This document shows positions 36,287 to 44,480 of a stretch of DNA of 64,000 bases, one piece after another. The translations under genes were made by a program, and so were the position numbers. A model generated the notes under the pieces. The model ran no database searches. It was not told the origin of the DNA and saw only the letters and a program-made list of their open reading frames with translations. How positions within the stretch are numbered: position 1 is the first letter of the stretch; each line of letters starts with the position of its first letter. The stretch is from Terrirubrum flagellatum (GTDB lineage: Bacteria > Pseudomonadota > Alphaproteobacteria > Rhizobiales > Beijerinckiaceae). Location of the stretch: contig NZ_CP091851.1 of the NCBI RefSeq assembly GCF_022059845.1, positions 1,302,001-1,366,000 of the forward strand, in the 5' to 3' direction.

Positions 36287-37035
36287 AGAGGCAGGCGGAA
36301 CGCCCGATCGCTGTTCATATCTCCGGCGTCGACAAATATTATGGCTCCTTCCAGGCTCTCTCGCAGATCGATCTGGAGGTCAGAAAGGGGGAGAAGATCG
36401 TCATTTGCGGCCCGTCAGGGTCCGGAAAGTCCACGCTCATCCGATGTATCAATCGGCTTGAGCCGCATGACGTCGGTCGAATCGTGGTCAATGGGATTGA
36501 GGTCACCAGCAGCCGGCTCGCGATCCAGGACGTGCGGCTGGAAGTCGGCATGGTGTTTCAGCAATTCAACCTGTTTCCCCATTTGACCATTCTCGACAAT
36601 TGCACGCTGGCGCCGCAGCTCACGCGAGGCTTCACGAAAGAGAAAGCGGAGAAGCTGGCGCGATTCTATCTGGAGCGCGTGCATATCAGCGAGCAGGCGT
36701 CAAAATATCCAAGTCAGCTATCAGGCGGACAGCAACAGCGGGTCGCGATCGCCCGCGCGCTGTGCATGGAGCCGCCTATCATGCTTTTTGACGAGCCGAC
36801 GTCCTCGCTGGATCCGGAAATGATCAATGAGGTGCTCCAGGTGATGGAGGAGCTCGCCAATGACGGCACGACCATGATTTGCGTGACCCATGAGATGGGC
36901 TTTGCGCGCCGCGTCGCGAATCGCTGCGTGTTCATGGACAAGGGGGAGATCGTCGAGATCGCGTCTGCGAAGGAGTTCTTCGAGTCGCCGCGCAGCGAAC
37001 GCCTAAGATCTTTTATCGCTCAAATCTTACATTGA
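36283..37035 (+). CDS. Polar-amino-acid ABC transporter ATPase (GlnQ/HisP-type)
   Basis: The 250-residue ATP-binding subunit has CGPSGSGKSTLIRCINRLE (Walker A), QLSGGQQQRVAIARAL (signature), IMLFDEPTSSLDPEM (Walker B) and CVTHEMGFARRVANR (H-loop), all typical of the polar-amino-acid class. It is the last gene of the operon that may begin with the monooxygenase at 32513. The strong hairpin at 37180-37211 lies about 145 bases beyond its stop. Confidence 0.95.
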   Translation: MKRQAERPIAVHISGVDKYYGSFQALSQIDLEVRKGEKIVICGPSGSGKSTLIRCINRLEPHDVGRIVVNGIEVTSSRLAIQDVRLEVGMVFQQFNLFPHLTILDNCTLAPQLTRGFTKEKAEKLARFYLERVHISEQASKYPSQLSGGQQQRVAIARALCMEPPIMLFDEPTSSLDPEMINEVLQVMEELANDGTTMICVTHEMGFARRVANRCVFMDKGEIVEIASAKEFFESPRSERLRSFIAQILH

Positions 37036-37573
37036 TGACGCGCCGACGACGGATCGTGCGTCGATACGGCGCTTCGTCTCTCAACGCGAGCGTCAACGCT
37101 AACCTGGATCACTCTCTTTCGTCGAGGCAGTGAAGGTTCAGCTTTCGGGGAGCGTTGGCGCTGACGGTCGTGGCTCAGGGCTGCTCGAGCCGCGTCTGCG
37201 GCTCGAGCAGCGTCCATGACCACTGATTCAGCAGCTTGCTTTACTGCGCGGCGGCGATCGCTGTATCAAAGGAGATTGGGAGAGTATTTATTCCAGCCGA
37301 TTGTTGCGTGCCCGATACTTTCGTCAAGGCGACTTGATATCTGCGGAAAGCGGAGAATAGGGTTTTCACCGCTATTGCGGCGCTCAATTGTAATCGAAAT
37401 CAAGCGCGGCCCGAAATATCTCTCCGAATCGCGCTTTCGGATGTGGTGCGAATGTCTGCTATCGACGAGCGCTCCGCACGACTGCAATTGGCGCAGTATG
37501 CCTGCATAGCTACCGACGAGCTTCGCGCATGACAGATTCGGATTTGCTTCGTCGCATCTCGCCGCGAACGCAA
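37036..37573. other. Convergent intergenic region
   Basis: These 538 bases lie between the ATPase and AhpD-domain genes. Apart from the strong hairpin listed separately, the right half is lower in GC and contains no open frame with a ribosome binding site or family resemblance. No RNA gene was recognised. Confidence 0.5.
37180..37211. terminator. 14-bp perfect stem-loop between convergent operons
   Basis: GCTGCTCGAGCCGC, loop GTCT, GCGGCTCGAGCAGC: a perfect 14-base stem with a four-base loop. It is placed to end transcripts from the amino-acid transporter (plus) and the AhpD/CMD pair (minus). No T-run follows on the plus strand, so it may be a Rho-assisted terminator, an mRNA 3' stabiliser or a protein site. 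Confidence 0.55.
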
Positions 37574-38152
37574 TCATATCGGCTCGGTTGGCTCACCGAG
37601 CGTGTGCATGAGACGGTTTGCCCAACCGAAGATCGCCGCGGAGAGGATGAGGTCTACCATTTCCAGAGTATCAAGACCGACTTGCTCCAGTTTCTTGGTC
37701 GCCGCCCCTGTAATTGTCGGCGGCGTATCCGAGAGCTGGGCGGCGAAATCGAAGATTGCTTGCTCGCGTGGCTCGAGTTTCGCGCTACGCTCGTCCGCGA
37801 AGATTGCGTCCATCACTTCCGGGCGCTTGGTTAGGTTATTGAATCGCGAGGCGTGAACAGCTGCGCAATAAATACAGCGGTTGACGACGGACGCGCCGAC
37901 AGCGCCGAGCTCCCGTTCGGCGGAAGTCAGGCCTTGCCTGCCATACATGATCTGATTGAAAAGGGGCGAGCGCACCGCGAGCGATTCCGGATCGTGCGCA
38001 AGCGTCAGAACATATGGTGAGACGCCCTTGTTGGATGGCGTCACCTGCATCGCCGCCATCTGCTCTGGCGTGGCCGCAGCGAGATCAACGGGCGTCACAT
38101 AGGGCGACCAGACCGGGATCTCGGTTGTGAAGGCGTGAACGACGCGGCTCAT
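37574..38152 (-). CDS. Alkylhydroperoxidase-domain protein (Avi_7169-like)
   Basis: The 192 residues have an AhpD-like core with CIYCAAVHASRF (Cys93, Cys96, His100), the CxxC...H redox signature. Pro-rich N-terminal sequence and LRE-like acidic loops follow. Such proteins are peroxidatic disulfide reductases or decarboxylase-like enzymes. The length and order next to a CMD-domain gene resemble the Avi_7169/Avi_7170 pair defined by protein-family models near LLM monooxygenases and peptide-type ABC transporters (from memory). A plausible role is dealing with peroxide or hydroperoxyflavin by-products, but this is inference. It overlaps the upstream gene by four bases. Confidence 0.85.
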   Translation of the reverse strand: MSRVVHAFTTEIPVWSPYVTPVDLAAATPEQMAAMQVTPSNKGVSPYVLTLAHDPESLAVRSPLFNQIMYGRQGLTSAERELGAVGASVVNRCIYCAAVHASRFNNLTKRPEVMDAIFADERSAKLEPREQAIFDFAAQLSDTPPTITGAATKKLEQVGLDTLEMVDLILSAAIFGWANRLMHTLGEPTEPI

Positions 38153-38622
38153 CGCTTCGCCTCTCCCAGGCCTTGCAGCCCCTTGATGACGCGCACCTGG
38201 TAATTCACGAATGCTGCGAGTTCGGCGAGTCGGACAATGTCCGGCTCACCAAGGCCAGCGCGCCTTAATGCTTCAATATCGTTCCGCGTAGCGTCGCGCG
38301 GCCGCAGCGTCAGCAGATCCGCATGGGTGACAATTGCCGCAACCCGCGTTTGCTCGCGCAAGGAAACGTCGCTGTCCTGCATTTCGCCGCTGCGACGCAT
38401 GAGCTCGTCATAGTGTTCTGCGAGCCGCGGCTGAGCGTTCTGCCGCGCCATTCGCGCCGCCAGCGCCGCGCGCAGGCCATGACTGATACCGCCTGGTTTT
38501 TTGGGCAGCAGCACCGCGTCATGAGCTGCCTGACTGAGCCTTAGGATCTCAGCGCGAGCCGCCATGGCTTGAGCGAGTGGCGTTCCCGGACGGATGCCGG
38601 CCATGTGTTCGATAAGCGTCAT
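38149..38622 (-). CDS. CMD-domain protein (Avi_7170-like)
   Basis: The start at 38620-38622 has GAGGG upstream and gives 157 residues (MTLIEHMAGIRPGTPLAQAMAARAEILRLSQ...). The frame to 38961 crosses the divergent promoter and the LysR start, so it was rejected. The sequence fits the carboxymuconolactone-decarboxylase/AhpD-like fold without an evident CxxC pair. It would therefore depend on its coupled partner for redox chemistry or be structural. The pair is transcribed away from the LysR gene at 38770. Confidence 0.8.
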   Translation of the reverse strand: MTLIEHMAGIRPGTPLAQAMAARAEILRLSQAAHDAVLLPKKPGGISHGLRAALAARMARQNAQPRLAEHYDELMRRSGEMQDSDVSLREQTRVAAIVTHADLLTLRPRDATRNDIEALRRAGLGEPDIVRLAELAAFVNYQVRVIKGLQGLGEAKR

Positions 38623-38734
38623 GCACCCTCGCCGGCCCCAGGACGGCAGCGCCCCATTATATCGATTAGGCATCAAGAGTGCGTATTCATTCAAAAGTGT
38701 GAGGTTGAGCGCCTTTGGTATCACAACTCCATAT

Positions 38735-38748
38735 TTGATCTGCATCAA
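38735..38748. promoter_or_regulatory. LysR-type box in the divergent CMD/LysR promoter
   Basis: TTGAT-CTGC-ATCAA is a dyad that also fits the T-N11-A pattern of LysR sites. It lies about 20 bases upstream of the LysR start and 113 bases before the CMD start, the standard place for autoregulation and divergent activation. Confidence 0.6.
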
Positions 38749-38769
38749 TCTCTCTCTATCATTCGTTGA

Positions 38770-39756
38770 ATGGATAGCCCGCCTCTCGACATCCGGCAGC
38801 TCGAAGCCTTCGCGGCAGTGATGTCGGCGGGAAGCATCACAGGGGCGGCACGGCTGCTGGGGCGTTCTCAACCGGCTGTCACCCGCCACATCAAAGAGCT
38901 CGAAGCCGACATCGGCTACGAGCTTCTCCATCGTAGTGGCCCCCGCATCAGTCCGACCCAACGCGGCTTACAGTTTCACGCGCAGGTCGAACGTCTGCTG
39001 TTCGGGCTCAAGCATATCCGGGCGCGAGCGGAGGCGATCGGCGCAGCTACGCTGCCAGCCTTCGAATTCGCTTGCACGTCGGCGTTGGCGGCCGGGCTGA
39101 TCCCCGACGCATTGGCGGCAGTCGATCCGGCGCTGTTGCCAGACAAGATCCACATTCAGTCGCTGTCGGCGGAAGGCGTGGTCCAGCAGGTGTTATCCCA
39201 CGCCGCCGATTTCGGTCTCGCCAGCCTGCCGGTCGAACATCCTGGTCTTGAAGTTCATTGGATAGGTGAGGCGCCCTGTATCGCGGCGCTCGCGCCGAAC
39301 GATCCCTTTGCGCAGCAAGACGTCGTCTCGCTTCGTGACATTGCAAAACGGCGCGTCATCACGATGGCGAACCCTTATCGCCTGCGCCGGCGTGTCGACG
39401 ATGCATTTGCAGTCGCCAAGACGGCGCCGGCTCAGATGATCGATGCCAACTCGTCGCTGACCGCTCTGGCGCTTGTGCGCCGCGGCCTCGGAGTGGCGAT
39501 TGTCGAGCCGGTCATGGCGTGCGCTCTCGAACTGGAAGGCGTCATGCTGCGGCCGCTCGACGTCGAAATTCCTTTTCTGTTCGGCGCGATCTCTCCAGCT
39601 GCGCACCCTCTGCCGCCGGGCGTCGCTGCGCTCAATGAGGCTGTGTTGAAGGCCGCGGCGCTTATTCCGGGCTTCCGGCTCCACGACCTCGCTAGCGCAG
39701 ATCTCCTGTCTGATCTGGTCTATGGGCCCAAAGATCACGAAAACGCGCTTCGATGA
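38770..39756 (+). CDS. LysR-family transcriptional regulator
   Basis: The 328 residues start with the LysR helix-turn-helix (LDIRQLEAFAAVMSAGSITGAARLLGRSQPAVTRHIKELEADIGYELLHRSG), followed by the two-lobed effector domain. It is divergent from the AhpD/CMD pair and overlaps the FAD-monooxygenase gene by four bases (ATGA). It probably controls both directions. The effector is unknown. Confidence 0.93.
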   Translation: MDSPPLDIRQLEAFAAVMSAGSITGAARLLGRSQPAVTRHIKELEADIGYELLHRSGPRISPTQRGLQFHAQVERLLFGLKHIRARAEAIGAATLPAFEFACTSALAAGLIPDALAAVDPALLPDKIHIQSLSAEGVVQQVLSHAADFGLASLPVEHPGLEVHWIGEAPCIAALAPNDPFAQQDVVSLRDIAKRRVITMANPYRLRRRVDDAFAVAKTAPAQMIDANSSLTALALVRRGLGVAIVEPVMACALELEGVMLRPLDVEIPFLFGAISPAAHPLPPGVAALNEAVLKAAALIPGFRLHDLASADLLSDLVYGPKDHENALR

Positions 39757-41198
39757 GCGACGCCTGCAACCCGCCGTCCGGGCTCGACGCCCTGGAGAAG
39801 CGGTTGGCGCAGGATCTCTCATGGCTGGAGTTGCCGGCGAAGTCGTGGGTCCCGCCAATCGAGATTGACGGACAGCGCGTGCGCGACGTCGTCATCATAG
39901 GGGCTGGCATGGCCGGGCTCGTCGCCTCGGGCATGCTGAAGCGCCTCGGCGTCGACAATCATGTGTTGTTCGACCGCGCGTCGGCCGGACACGAGGGCCC
40001 GTGGGTCACCACTGCGCGGATGCGAACCCTGCGCTCGCCCAAGCAGCTTACCGGACCTGCAATGGGTCTGCCCGCTTTGACTTTTCGCGCCTACTACGAG
40101 GCGCGTTTCGGCCGCGAGGCTTGGGACGTTCTTGATCGCGCGCCGCGCCCGCTATGGATGGACTATCTCATCTGGTATCGAAAGGTGCTGGAGCTTCCCG
40201 TCGAGAACGGAGTCGAGGTCAAATCAATAGAGCCGCGGTCGGACGGTCTGCTGGCGTTGCGCATCGCGAGCCAAGAAGCCGACAGCATGGTTTATGCGCG
40301 TCACGTCGTTCTTGCTACCGGGCGCGACGGACTTGGCGGGCCTTATGTGCCTCCGATCGCGCAAACGATCGACTGGCGCTTTTGGGCCCATACCGCCGAC
40401 GCCATTGATTTCGGTGCGCTGCGCGGAAAGCGGGTCGCTATCATCGGCGCAGGCGCTTCTTCGATGGACAATGCCGCTGTTGCTCTCGAGGCTGGCTGTG
40501 CGCGGCTCGATCTCTTCATTCGCCGCGCGGACATCCCGCGCATCAATAAGTTCACGGGCATCGGCAGCCAAGGCGTCGTCCACGGCTTCGCCGGCCTGCC
40601 GGACGAATGGAAATGGCGCTTCCTCGACCATACCCTCCGCGCACAGACCCCGCCGCCTCGCCCGAGCACATTGCGAGTCTCGCAACACGCCAACGCGTAT
40701 TTCCATCTCGGCAGCCCGCTCCTCGCTCTCGTGAAGAACGACAATCACGTCGTCATCACAACCCCGAAGGGCCGCTACAAAACCGACTTCATTATCTTCG
40801 GCACCGGTTTTCAGGTTGATCTTGGATCCCGGCCCGAGTTGGCCGCTTTCGCGCCACAGATTCGGCTCTGGCGAGATCGCTTCCAAGCGCCGGCGAGCAT
40901 GGCCAATTCCGAATTGGAAAGCTCGCCTGATCTCGGGCCGAGTTTCGAGTTCCAGGAAAAGACGCCCGGCGCTTGCCCCGCGCTTCGCCAAATTCATTGT
41001 TTTAACTTTCCTGCCACGCTGAGCCACGGCAAGCTCTCAGGCGATATTCCCGCGATTAGTGAAGGCGCCGACCGCCTCGCGCGCGGAATCGTCCGTAGCC
41101 TCTTCGTCGCCGATCGCGAAAAGCATTTTGCTGCCCTGCAAGCCTTTGAGACGCCGGAATTGCTTGGCGACGAGTGGACAGACGCTGACGCCGCGTAA
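39753..41198 (+). CDS. Flavin-containing (FAD/NADPH) monooxygenase-like oxidoreductase
   Basis: The 481 residues have two dinucleotide sites: GAGMAG at 50-55 for FAD and GAGASS at 232-237 for NADPH. ATGRDG near 188-193 and IIFGTGFQVD follow, as in group B FAD monooxygenases (FMO and Baeyer-Villiger types). The full BVMO fingerprint FxGxxxHxxxWP is not evident; the corresponding region reads DWRFWAHT. N- or S-oxygenation is therefore likelier than Baeyer-Villiger oxidation. It is translationally coupled to the LysR gene. It could act on an amino compound imported by the ABC system that follows. Confidence 0.88.
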   Translation: MSDACNPPSGLDALEKRLAQDLSWLELPAKSWVPPIEIDGQRVRDVVIIGAGMAGLVASGMLKRLGVDNHVLFDRASAGHEGPWVTTARMRTLRSPKQLTGPAMGLPALTFRAYYEARFGREAWDVLDRAPRPLWMDYLIWYRKVLELPVENGVEVKSIEPRSDGLLALRIASQEADSMVYARHVVLATGRDGLGGPYVPPIAQTIDWRFWAHTADAIDFGALRGKRVAIIGAGASSMDNAAVALEAGCARLDLFIRRADIPRINKFTGIGSQGVVHGFAGLPDEWKWRFLDHTLRAQTPPPRPSTLRVSQHANAYFHLGSPLLALVKNDNHVVITTPKGRYKTDFIIFGTGFQVDLGSRPELAAFAPQIRLWRDRFQAPASMANSELESSPDLGPSFEFQEKTPGACPALRQIHCFNFPATLSHGKLSGDIPAISEGADRLARGIVRSLFVADREKHFAALQAFETPELLGDEWTDADAA

Positions 41199-41229
41199 CG
41201 ACTTACCGCCGAGGGGACACCAACCAGAA

Positions 41230-41970
41230 ATGCTTGAGCTCAGAAACTTAAAGCTGTCCTACGGAAGCACGAACGTCCTGAACGGCGTCAATCTCTCGGT
41301 CCGTCGTGGCGACGTTGTCTCGATCATCGGCCCCAGCGGCACCGGCAAGACCACGTTGCTGAAATGCATCAATTATCTGGTCAAGCCATCATCGGGAGCT
41401 ATCACGTTCGATCAGATCCAGATGGATTATCAGCGCCCTGACAAGCCTGTTGTGCAGGCGATCCGGCGTCGAACGGCTATGGTCTTTCAGCAGTTTAATG
41501 TCTTCAAGAACATGACCGTGATTCAGAATGTGATGGATCCGCTCATGGTGGTTCAGCAAAAAGCTGAGCAGGAGGCGCGTGAAATCGCGCTGCGAGAGCT
41601 GGAGCGTGTGGGGCTCTCAGACAAGCTCAACAGTTATCCCTCCCAACTTTCAGGGGGGCAGCTCCAGAGAACAGGCATCGCGCGAGCGTTGGCAGTTCGA
41701 CCGGATGTGATGCTGTTCGATGAACCTACGTCGTCGCTTGATCCTGAACTCGTCAGCGAGGTTCTGAAAGTTATTCGGGACGTCACCTCGTCGGGAATCA
41801 CTTCGCTTCTGGTGACTCACGAGATGCAATTCGCAAAGAGCATCTCGAACCGGATCGTCTTTATGGATCGTGGCGTCGTCGCAGCTGACGGCAGCCCGAC
41901 TGAGATATTCGAGACGACCTCCAACCCGCGCCTCGTCCAATTCCTTCGTTCCGAACGCGCAGTTCATTGA
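41230..41970 (+). CDS. Polar-amino-acid ABC transporter ATPase
   Basis: The 246-residue ATPase has GPSGTGKTTLLKCIN, QLSGGQLQRTGIARAL, VMLFDEPTSSLDPEL and LVTHEMQFAKSISNR. The signature QLSGGQLQRT is slightly unusual against the common QQQRV. The start at 41230 is preferred because the frame back to 41059 only rereads the monooxygenase. The GAGGGG site is rather far from it. This is the first gene of the second amino-acid importer, with the ATPase placed before the SBP, unlike the first set. From here the DNA is noticeably less GC-rich. Confidence 0.93.
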   Translation: MLELRNLKLSYGSTNVLNGVNLSVRRGDVVSIIGPSGTGKTTLLKCINYLVKPSSGAITFDQIQMDYQRPDKPVVQAIRRRTAMVFQQFNVFKNMTVIQNVMDPLMVVQQKAEQEAREIALRELERVGLSDKLNSYPSQLSGGQLQRTGIARALAVRPDVMLFDEPTSSLDPELVSEVLKVIRDVTSSGITSLLVTHEMQFAKSISNRIVFMDRGVVAADGSPTEIFETTSNPRLVQFLRSERAVH

Positions 41971-41987
41971 AAAAGGGAGCACTGACT

Positions 41988-42824
41988 ATGTCTGCAATGA
42001 ATTCAATTTCGCGCCGTCGGCTTAGCTTGAGCCTTTGCGGCGGAGCCGCAATTGCTCTTGCGAGCGTAACCGGAACCTATGGACAGGCGCCCGGCGGAGT
42101 GCGTGTCGCCAAAATCGCGACGTCGGCTGAATCCAAGCCTCTGGCGTGGGGCGCGATCGGCGTTGAACCACAGGGCTATGAACCTGATTTGCTGCGAGCC
42201 ATCAATGCGAAGCTTCCTCAGTATAAATTCGAAATGGAGGGCGTTGCCGATATCGCGCAGGAAACGGGGCTTGCAACGGGCAAGTACGACATGGCGTGCG
42301 GTGGATACTACAGGTCTGATGCGCGCGCGAAGCAGTTCCTCATTCCGGAGAATCCAATGGGGGCGAGCTTGATGAAAATCTATAGCCGCAAGGATAGCGG
42401 CATCGCTGGAATGAAGGACTTGGTCGGCAAGCGGATTGTGCCTCTTACGGCCGGAGGCGGGACATACAGGTTTGTCATGAGCTGGATGCAGGAAAATCCC
42501 GGATTCAAACTCGACATCACGGCGTCAAGCGCCGGCATCCCCTATCCCGATCGCTTGAAAGAGGTTCAGAACAGCAAATTCGATGCGCTGATCCTGCCGT
42601 CGAACCTTGGCGAGCAGACCGTCATCGAAGAGCAGAAGCTCGACATCAAGGCGTCTGAGCCCGTCTATAGCGCCAACACCTATATGTTGATCCATCGCGC
42701 GGAGAAGAACACGCAGCTCGCCGCCGACGTCAACAGAGTCCTCAAGGAACTGAAAGAGGATGGCACGATGGACAAGCTCTCGCAGAAGTGGTTCGGCGAG
42801 GAAATTGTCAAATACATCAAATAG
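41988..42824 (+). CDS. Amino-acid ABC transporter substrate-binding protein, SBP family 3
   Basis: The 278 residues start at the ATG at 41988 with GGGAG eight bases upstream. SRRRLSLSLCGGAAIALASVTGTYGQ is an export signal with arginines (Tat- or Sec-like). The family-3 fold includes GYEPDLLRAINAKLPQY, GLATGKYDMACGGYYRSDARAKQF and a LIHRAEKNTQLAADVNRVLKELKEDGTMDKLSQKWFGEE tail. It is the receptor of the second importer. An opine-dehydrogenase-like gene follows in the cluster, so an amino acid or opine-like ligand is plausible (inference). Confidence 0.92.
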   Translation: MSAMNSISRRRLSLSLCGGAAIALASVTGTYGQAPGGVRVAKIATSAESKPLAWGAIGVEPQGYEPDLLRAINAKLPQYKFEMEGVADIAQETGLATGKYDMACGGYYRSDARAKQFLIPENPMGASLMKIYSRKDSGIAGMKDLVGKRIVPLTAGGGTYRFVMSWMQENPGFKLDITASSAGIPYPDRLKEVQNSKFDALILPSNLGEQTVIEEQKLDIKASEPVYSANTYMLIHRAEKNTQLAADVNRVLKELKEDGTMDKLSQKWFGEEIVKYIK

Positions 42825-42894
42825 GCGTTCTTCTCGATGCCGATGATTCCATAGCCAACGATATGGCCGCGATTTCGACAAGGGATGTTTCGAC

Positions 42895-43602
42895 GTGGAT
42901 ATTCCTGCAATGATTCCCGAGCTGATGTCGGCGCTCCCGCTGACGCTCGCGATCACATTTACGGCTCTCATCGTTGGCTTCTGTCTGGCGCTTATTGCGG
43001 CCACACTCCGGATTCGTAGGCTACCGGTGATCAGTATCTTTGCTGATCTCTATGTCTCCTACGCCCGGAGTGTTCCTGTCGTTCTTCAGTTGTTCGTCGC
43101 GTTTTATGGACTTCCGTTACTGGTGGCCTTGCTAGGAGCGCCCGACTTCTTTTCTCCGACGGTCGCTGCGATGGTCGGGCTCAGCCTCTATCACGGCGGA
43201 TATCTGTCAGAAGTGATAAGGCCCGCCTATCTCGCGGTCGATCGTGGTCAACATGATGCGGCTGATAGTCTGGGATACACATTTCGCCAGAAGATGACTC
43301 GAATTGTTGGTCCACAAGCGGTGCATATCGCATTGCCAGGCTACGGAAATTCGTTGATCTATCTGACTCACAACGTTGCGCTGGTCATGTACATCGGGGC
43401 GGCGGACGTGATGGCGACGGCCCATTTGATCATGGAGCGTTCCTATAACCAATATCAATTCGAAACCTACCTCGTGCTGGCGGTCATCTATTCGCTGATG
43501 TGCCTGGTCGCGTGGCTTATCGTGCGGTTATTTGAGCTCCGCTCGCCCATGTACGCGCCACAGGCTAAGCAACTGAAGCAAGTGGCCATGCCAAGCGTTT
43601 GA
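42895..43602 (+). CDS. Polar-amino-acid ABC transporter permease
   Basis: The 235-residue membrane protein has SYARSVPVVLQLFVAFYGLPLL and an EAA-type loop (HDAADSLGYTFRQKMTRIVGPQA) typical of the HisM/GlnP class. I start it at the GTG at 42895 (AGGGA upstream); an ATG at 42910 is a possible alternative. It partners the next permease at 43619. Confidence 0.9.
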   Translation: MDIPAMIPELMSALPLTLAITFTALIVGFCLALIAATLRIRRLPVISIFADLYVSYARSVPVVLQLFVAFYGLPLLVALLGAPDFFSPTVAAMVGLSLYHGGYLSEVIRPAYLAVDRGQHDAADSLGYTFRQKMTRIVGPQAVHIALPGYGNSLIYLTHNVALVMYIGAADVMATAHLIMERSYNQYQFETYLVLAVIYSLMCLVAWLIVRLFELRSPMYAPQAKQLKQVAMPSV

Positions 43603-43618
43603 GATAGGGAAGACCGTC

Positions 43619-44314
43619 ATGATGTTTGATTTTGAGATTCTGGTCCAAGACGCGCAGGAAATCCTGGGCGCCGTTCCGTTCACGCTTCTCATGGCGTTTA
43701 TGATTTTTATTTTCTCGGCGATTCTGGGCAGCCTGTTTGCGCTTGTCGAACATCAGCGAGTACCCGTGCTGCGAGAATTTGTTTTCGCCTACAAGGTCGC
43801 CTTCAAGGGCATTCCCATGGTGATCGTGATCTTCCTCTCCTACTACGGCCTGCCTCCGGTCATCCAATTCCTGGCCTCACTGATCGGTGTGAAGTTCAAT
43901 GGTCATGCGACGCCGAACTGGGTAATCTTGGTGATTGCGGTGACAGCCTGCATTGCCGCGTTCCAAGCGGAGGTTGTCAAAGGCGCTCTGAACTCGTTTG
44001 ATACTGGTCAGGCAGATGCGGCCCGCTCTTTGGGCTATACGAGCGGCCAGCTATTTCGGAGAGTTCTTTTCCCGCAGGTTGTGATCGCGGCCATCCCGGA
44101 TCTGACCAATTCTATCATGGTCATTATGAAGGCCCTCTCGCTGGGCTTTGCAATTGAGGTTGTTGACATCTTCGCGCAGTCGCAACTGACTGCGGCTCTC
44201 AATTTTTACTATCTCGAAGCATTTGTCATCGCGGTCGTGATTTACATGGTGATCGCTTACGCCGTCACACAAGCGGCGGATCGAATGGAACGCGCCCTTA
44301 GAGTGTGGATCTAG
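43619..44314 (+). CDS. Polar-amino-acid ABC transporter permease
   Basis: The 231 residues have about five hydrophobic segments, AFKGIPMVIVIFLSYYGLPPV, and an EAA loop (QADAARSLGYTSGQLFRRVLFPQVV). Its DNA is clearly poorer in GC than neighbours to the right: 28 of 60 bases at 43681-43740 are G or C, against 43 of 60 at 46321-46380. It completes the second amino-acid importer. Confidence 0.92.
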   Translation: MMFDFEILVQDAQEILGAVPFTLLMAFMIFIFSAILGSLFALVEHQRVPVLREFVFAYKVAFKGIPMVIVIFLSYYGLPPVIQFLASLIGVKFNGHATPNWVILVIAVTACIAAFQAEVVKGALNSFDTGQADAARSLGYTSGQLFRRVLFPQVVIAAIPDLTNSIMVIMKALSLGFAIEVVDIFAQSQLTAALNFYYLEAFVIAVVIYMVIAYAVTQAADRMERALRVWI

Positions 44315-44480
44315 TCGTGGCGTGGTGCTGGTAGGTAGGCGGAACCCGGGCGACCCATAGCGGTTCGACGCTGCTGGAATTCGCGATGTGTCGTCAAAGA
44401 TCGAGAGTGAAGCCTGCGGTTGTGGGACGAGTGGTCACTCGCCGGCTCCTGTCGTCATCCCCAAAATGGAGGCTGAGCGC

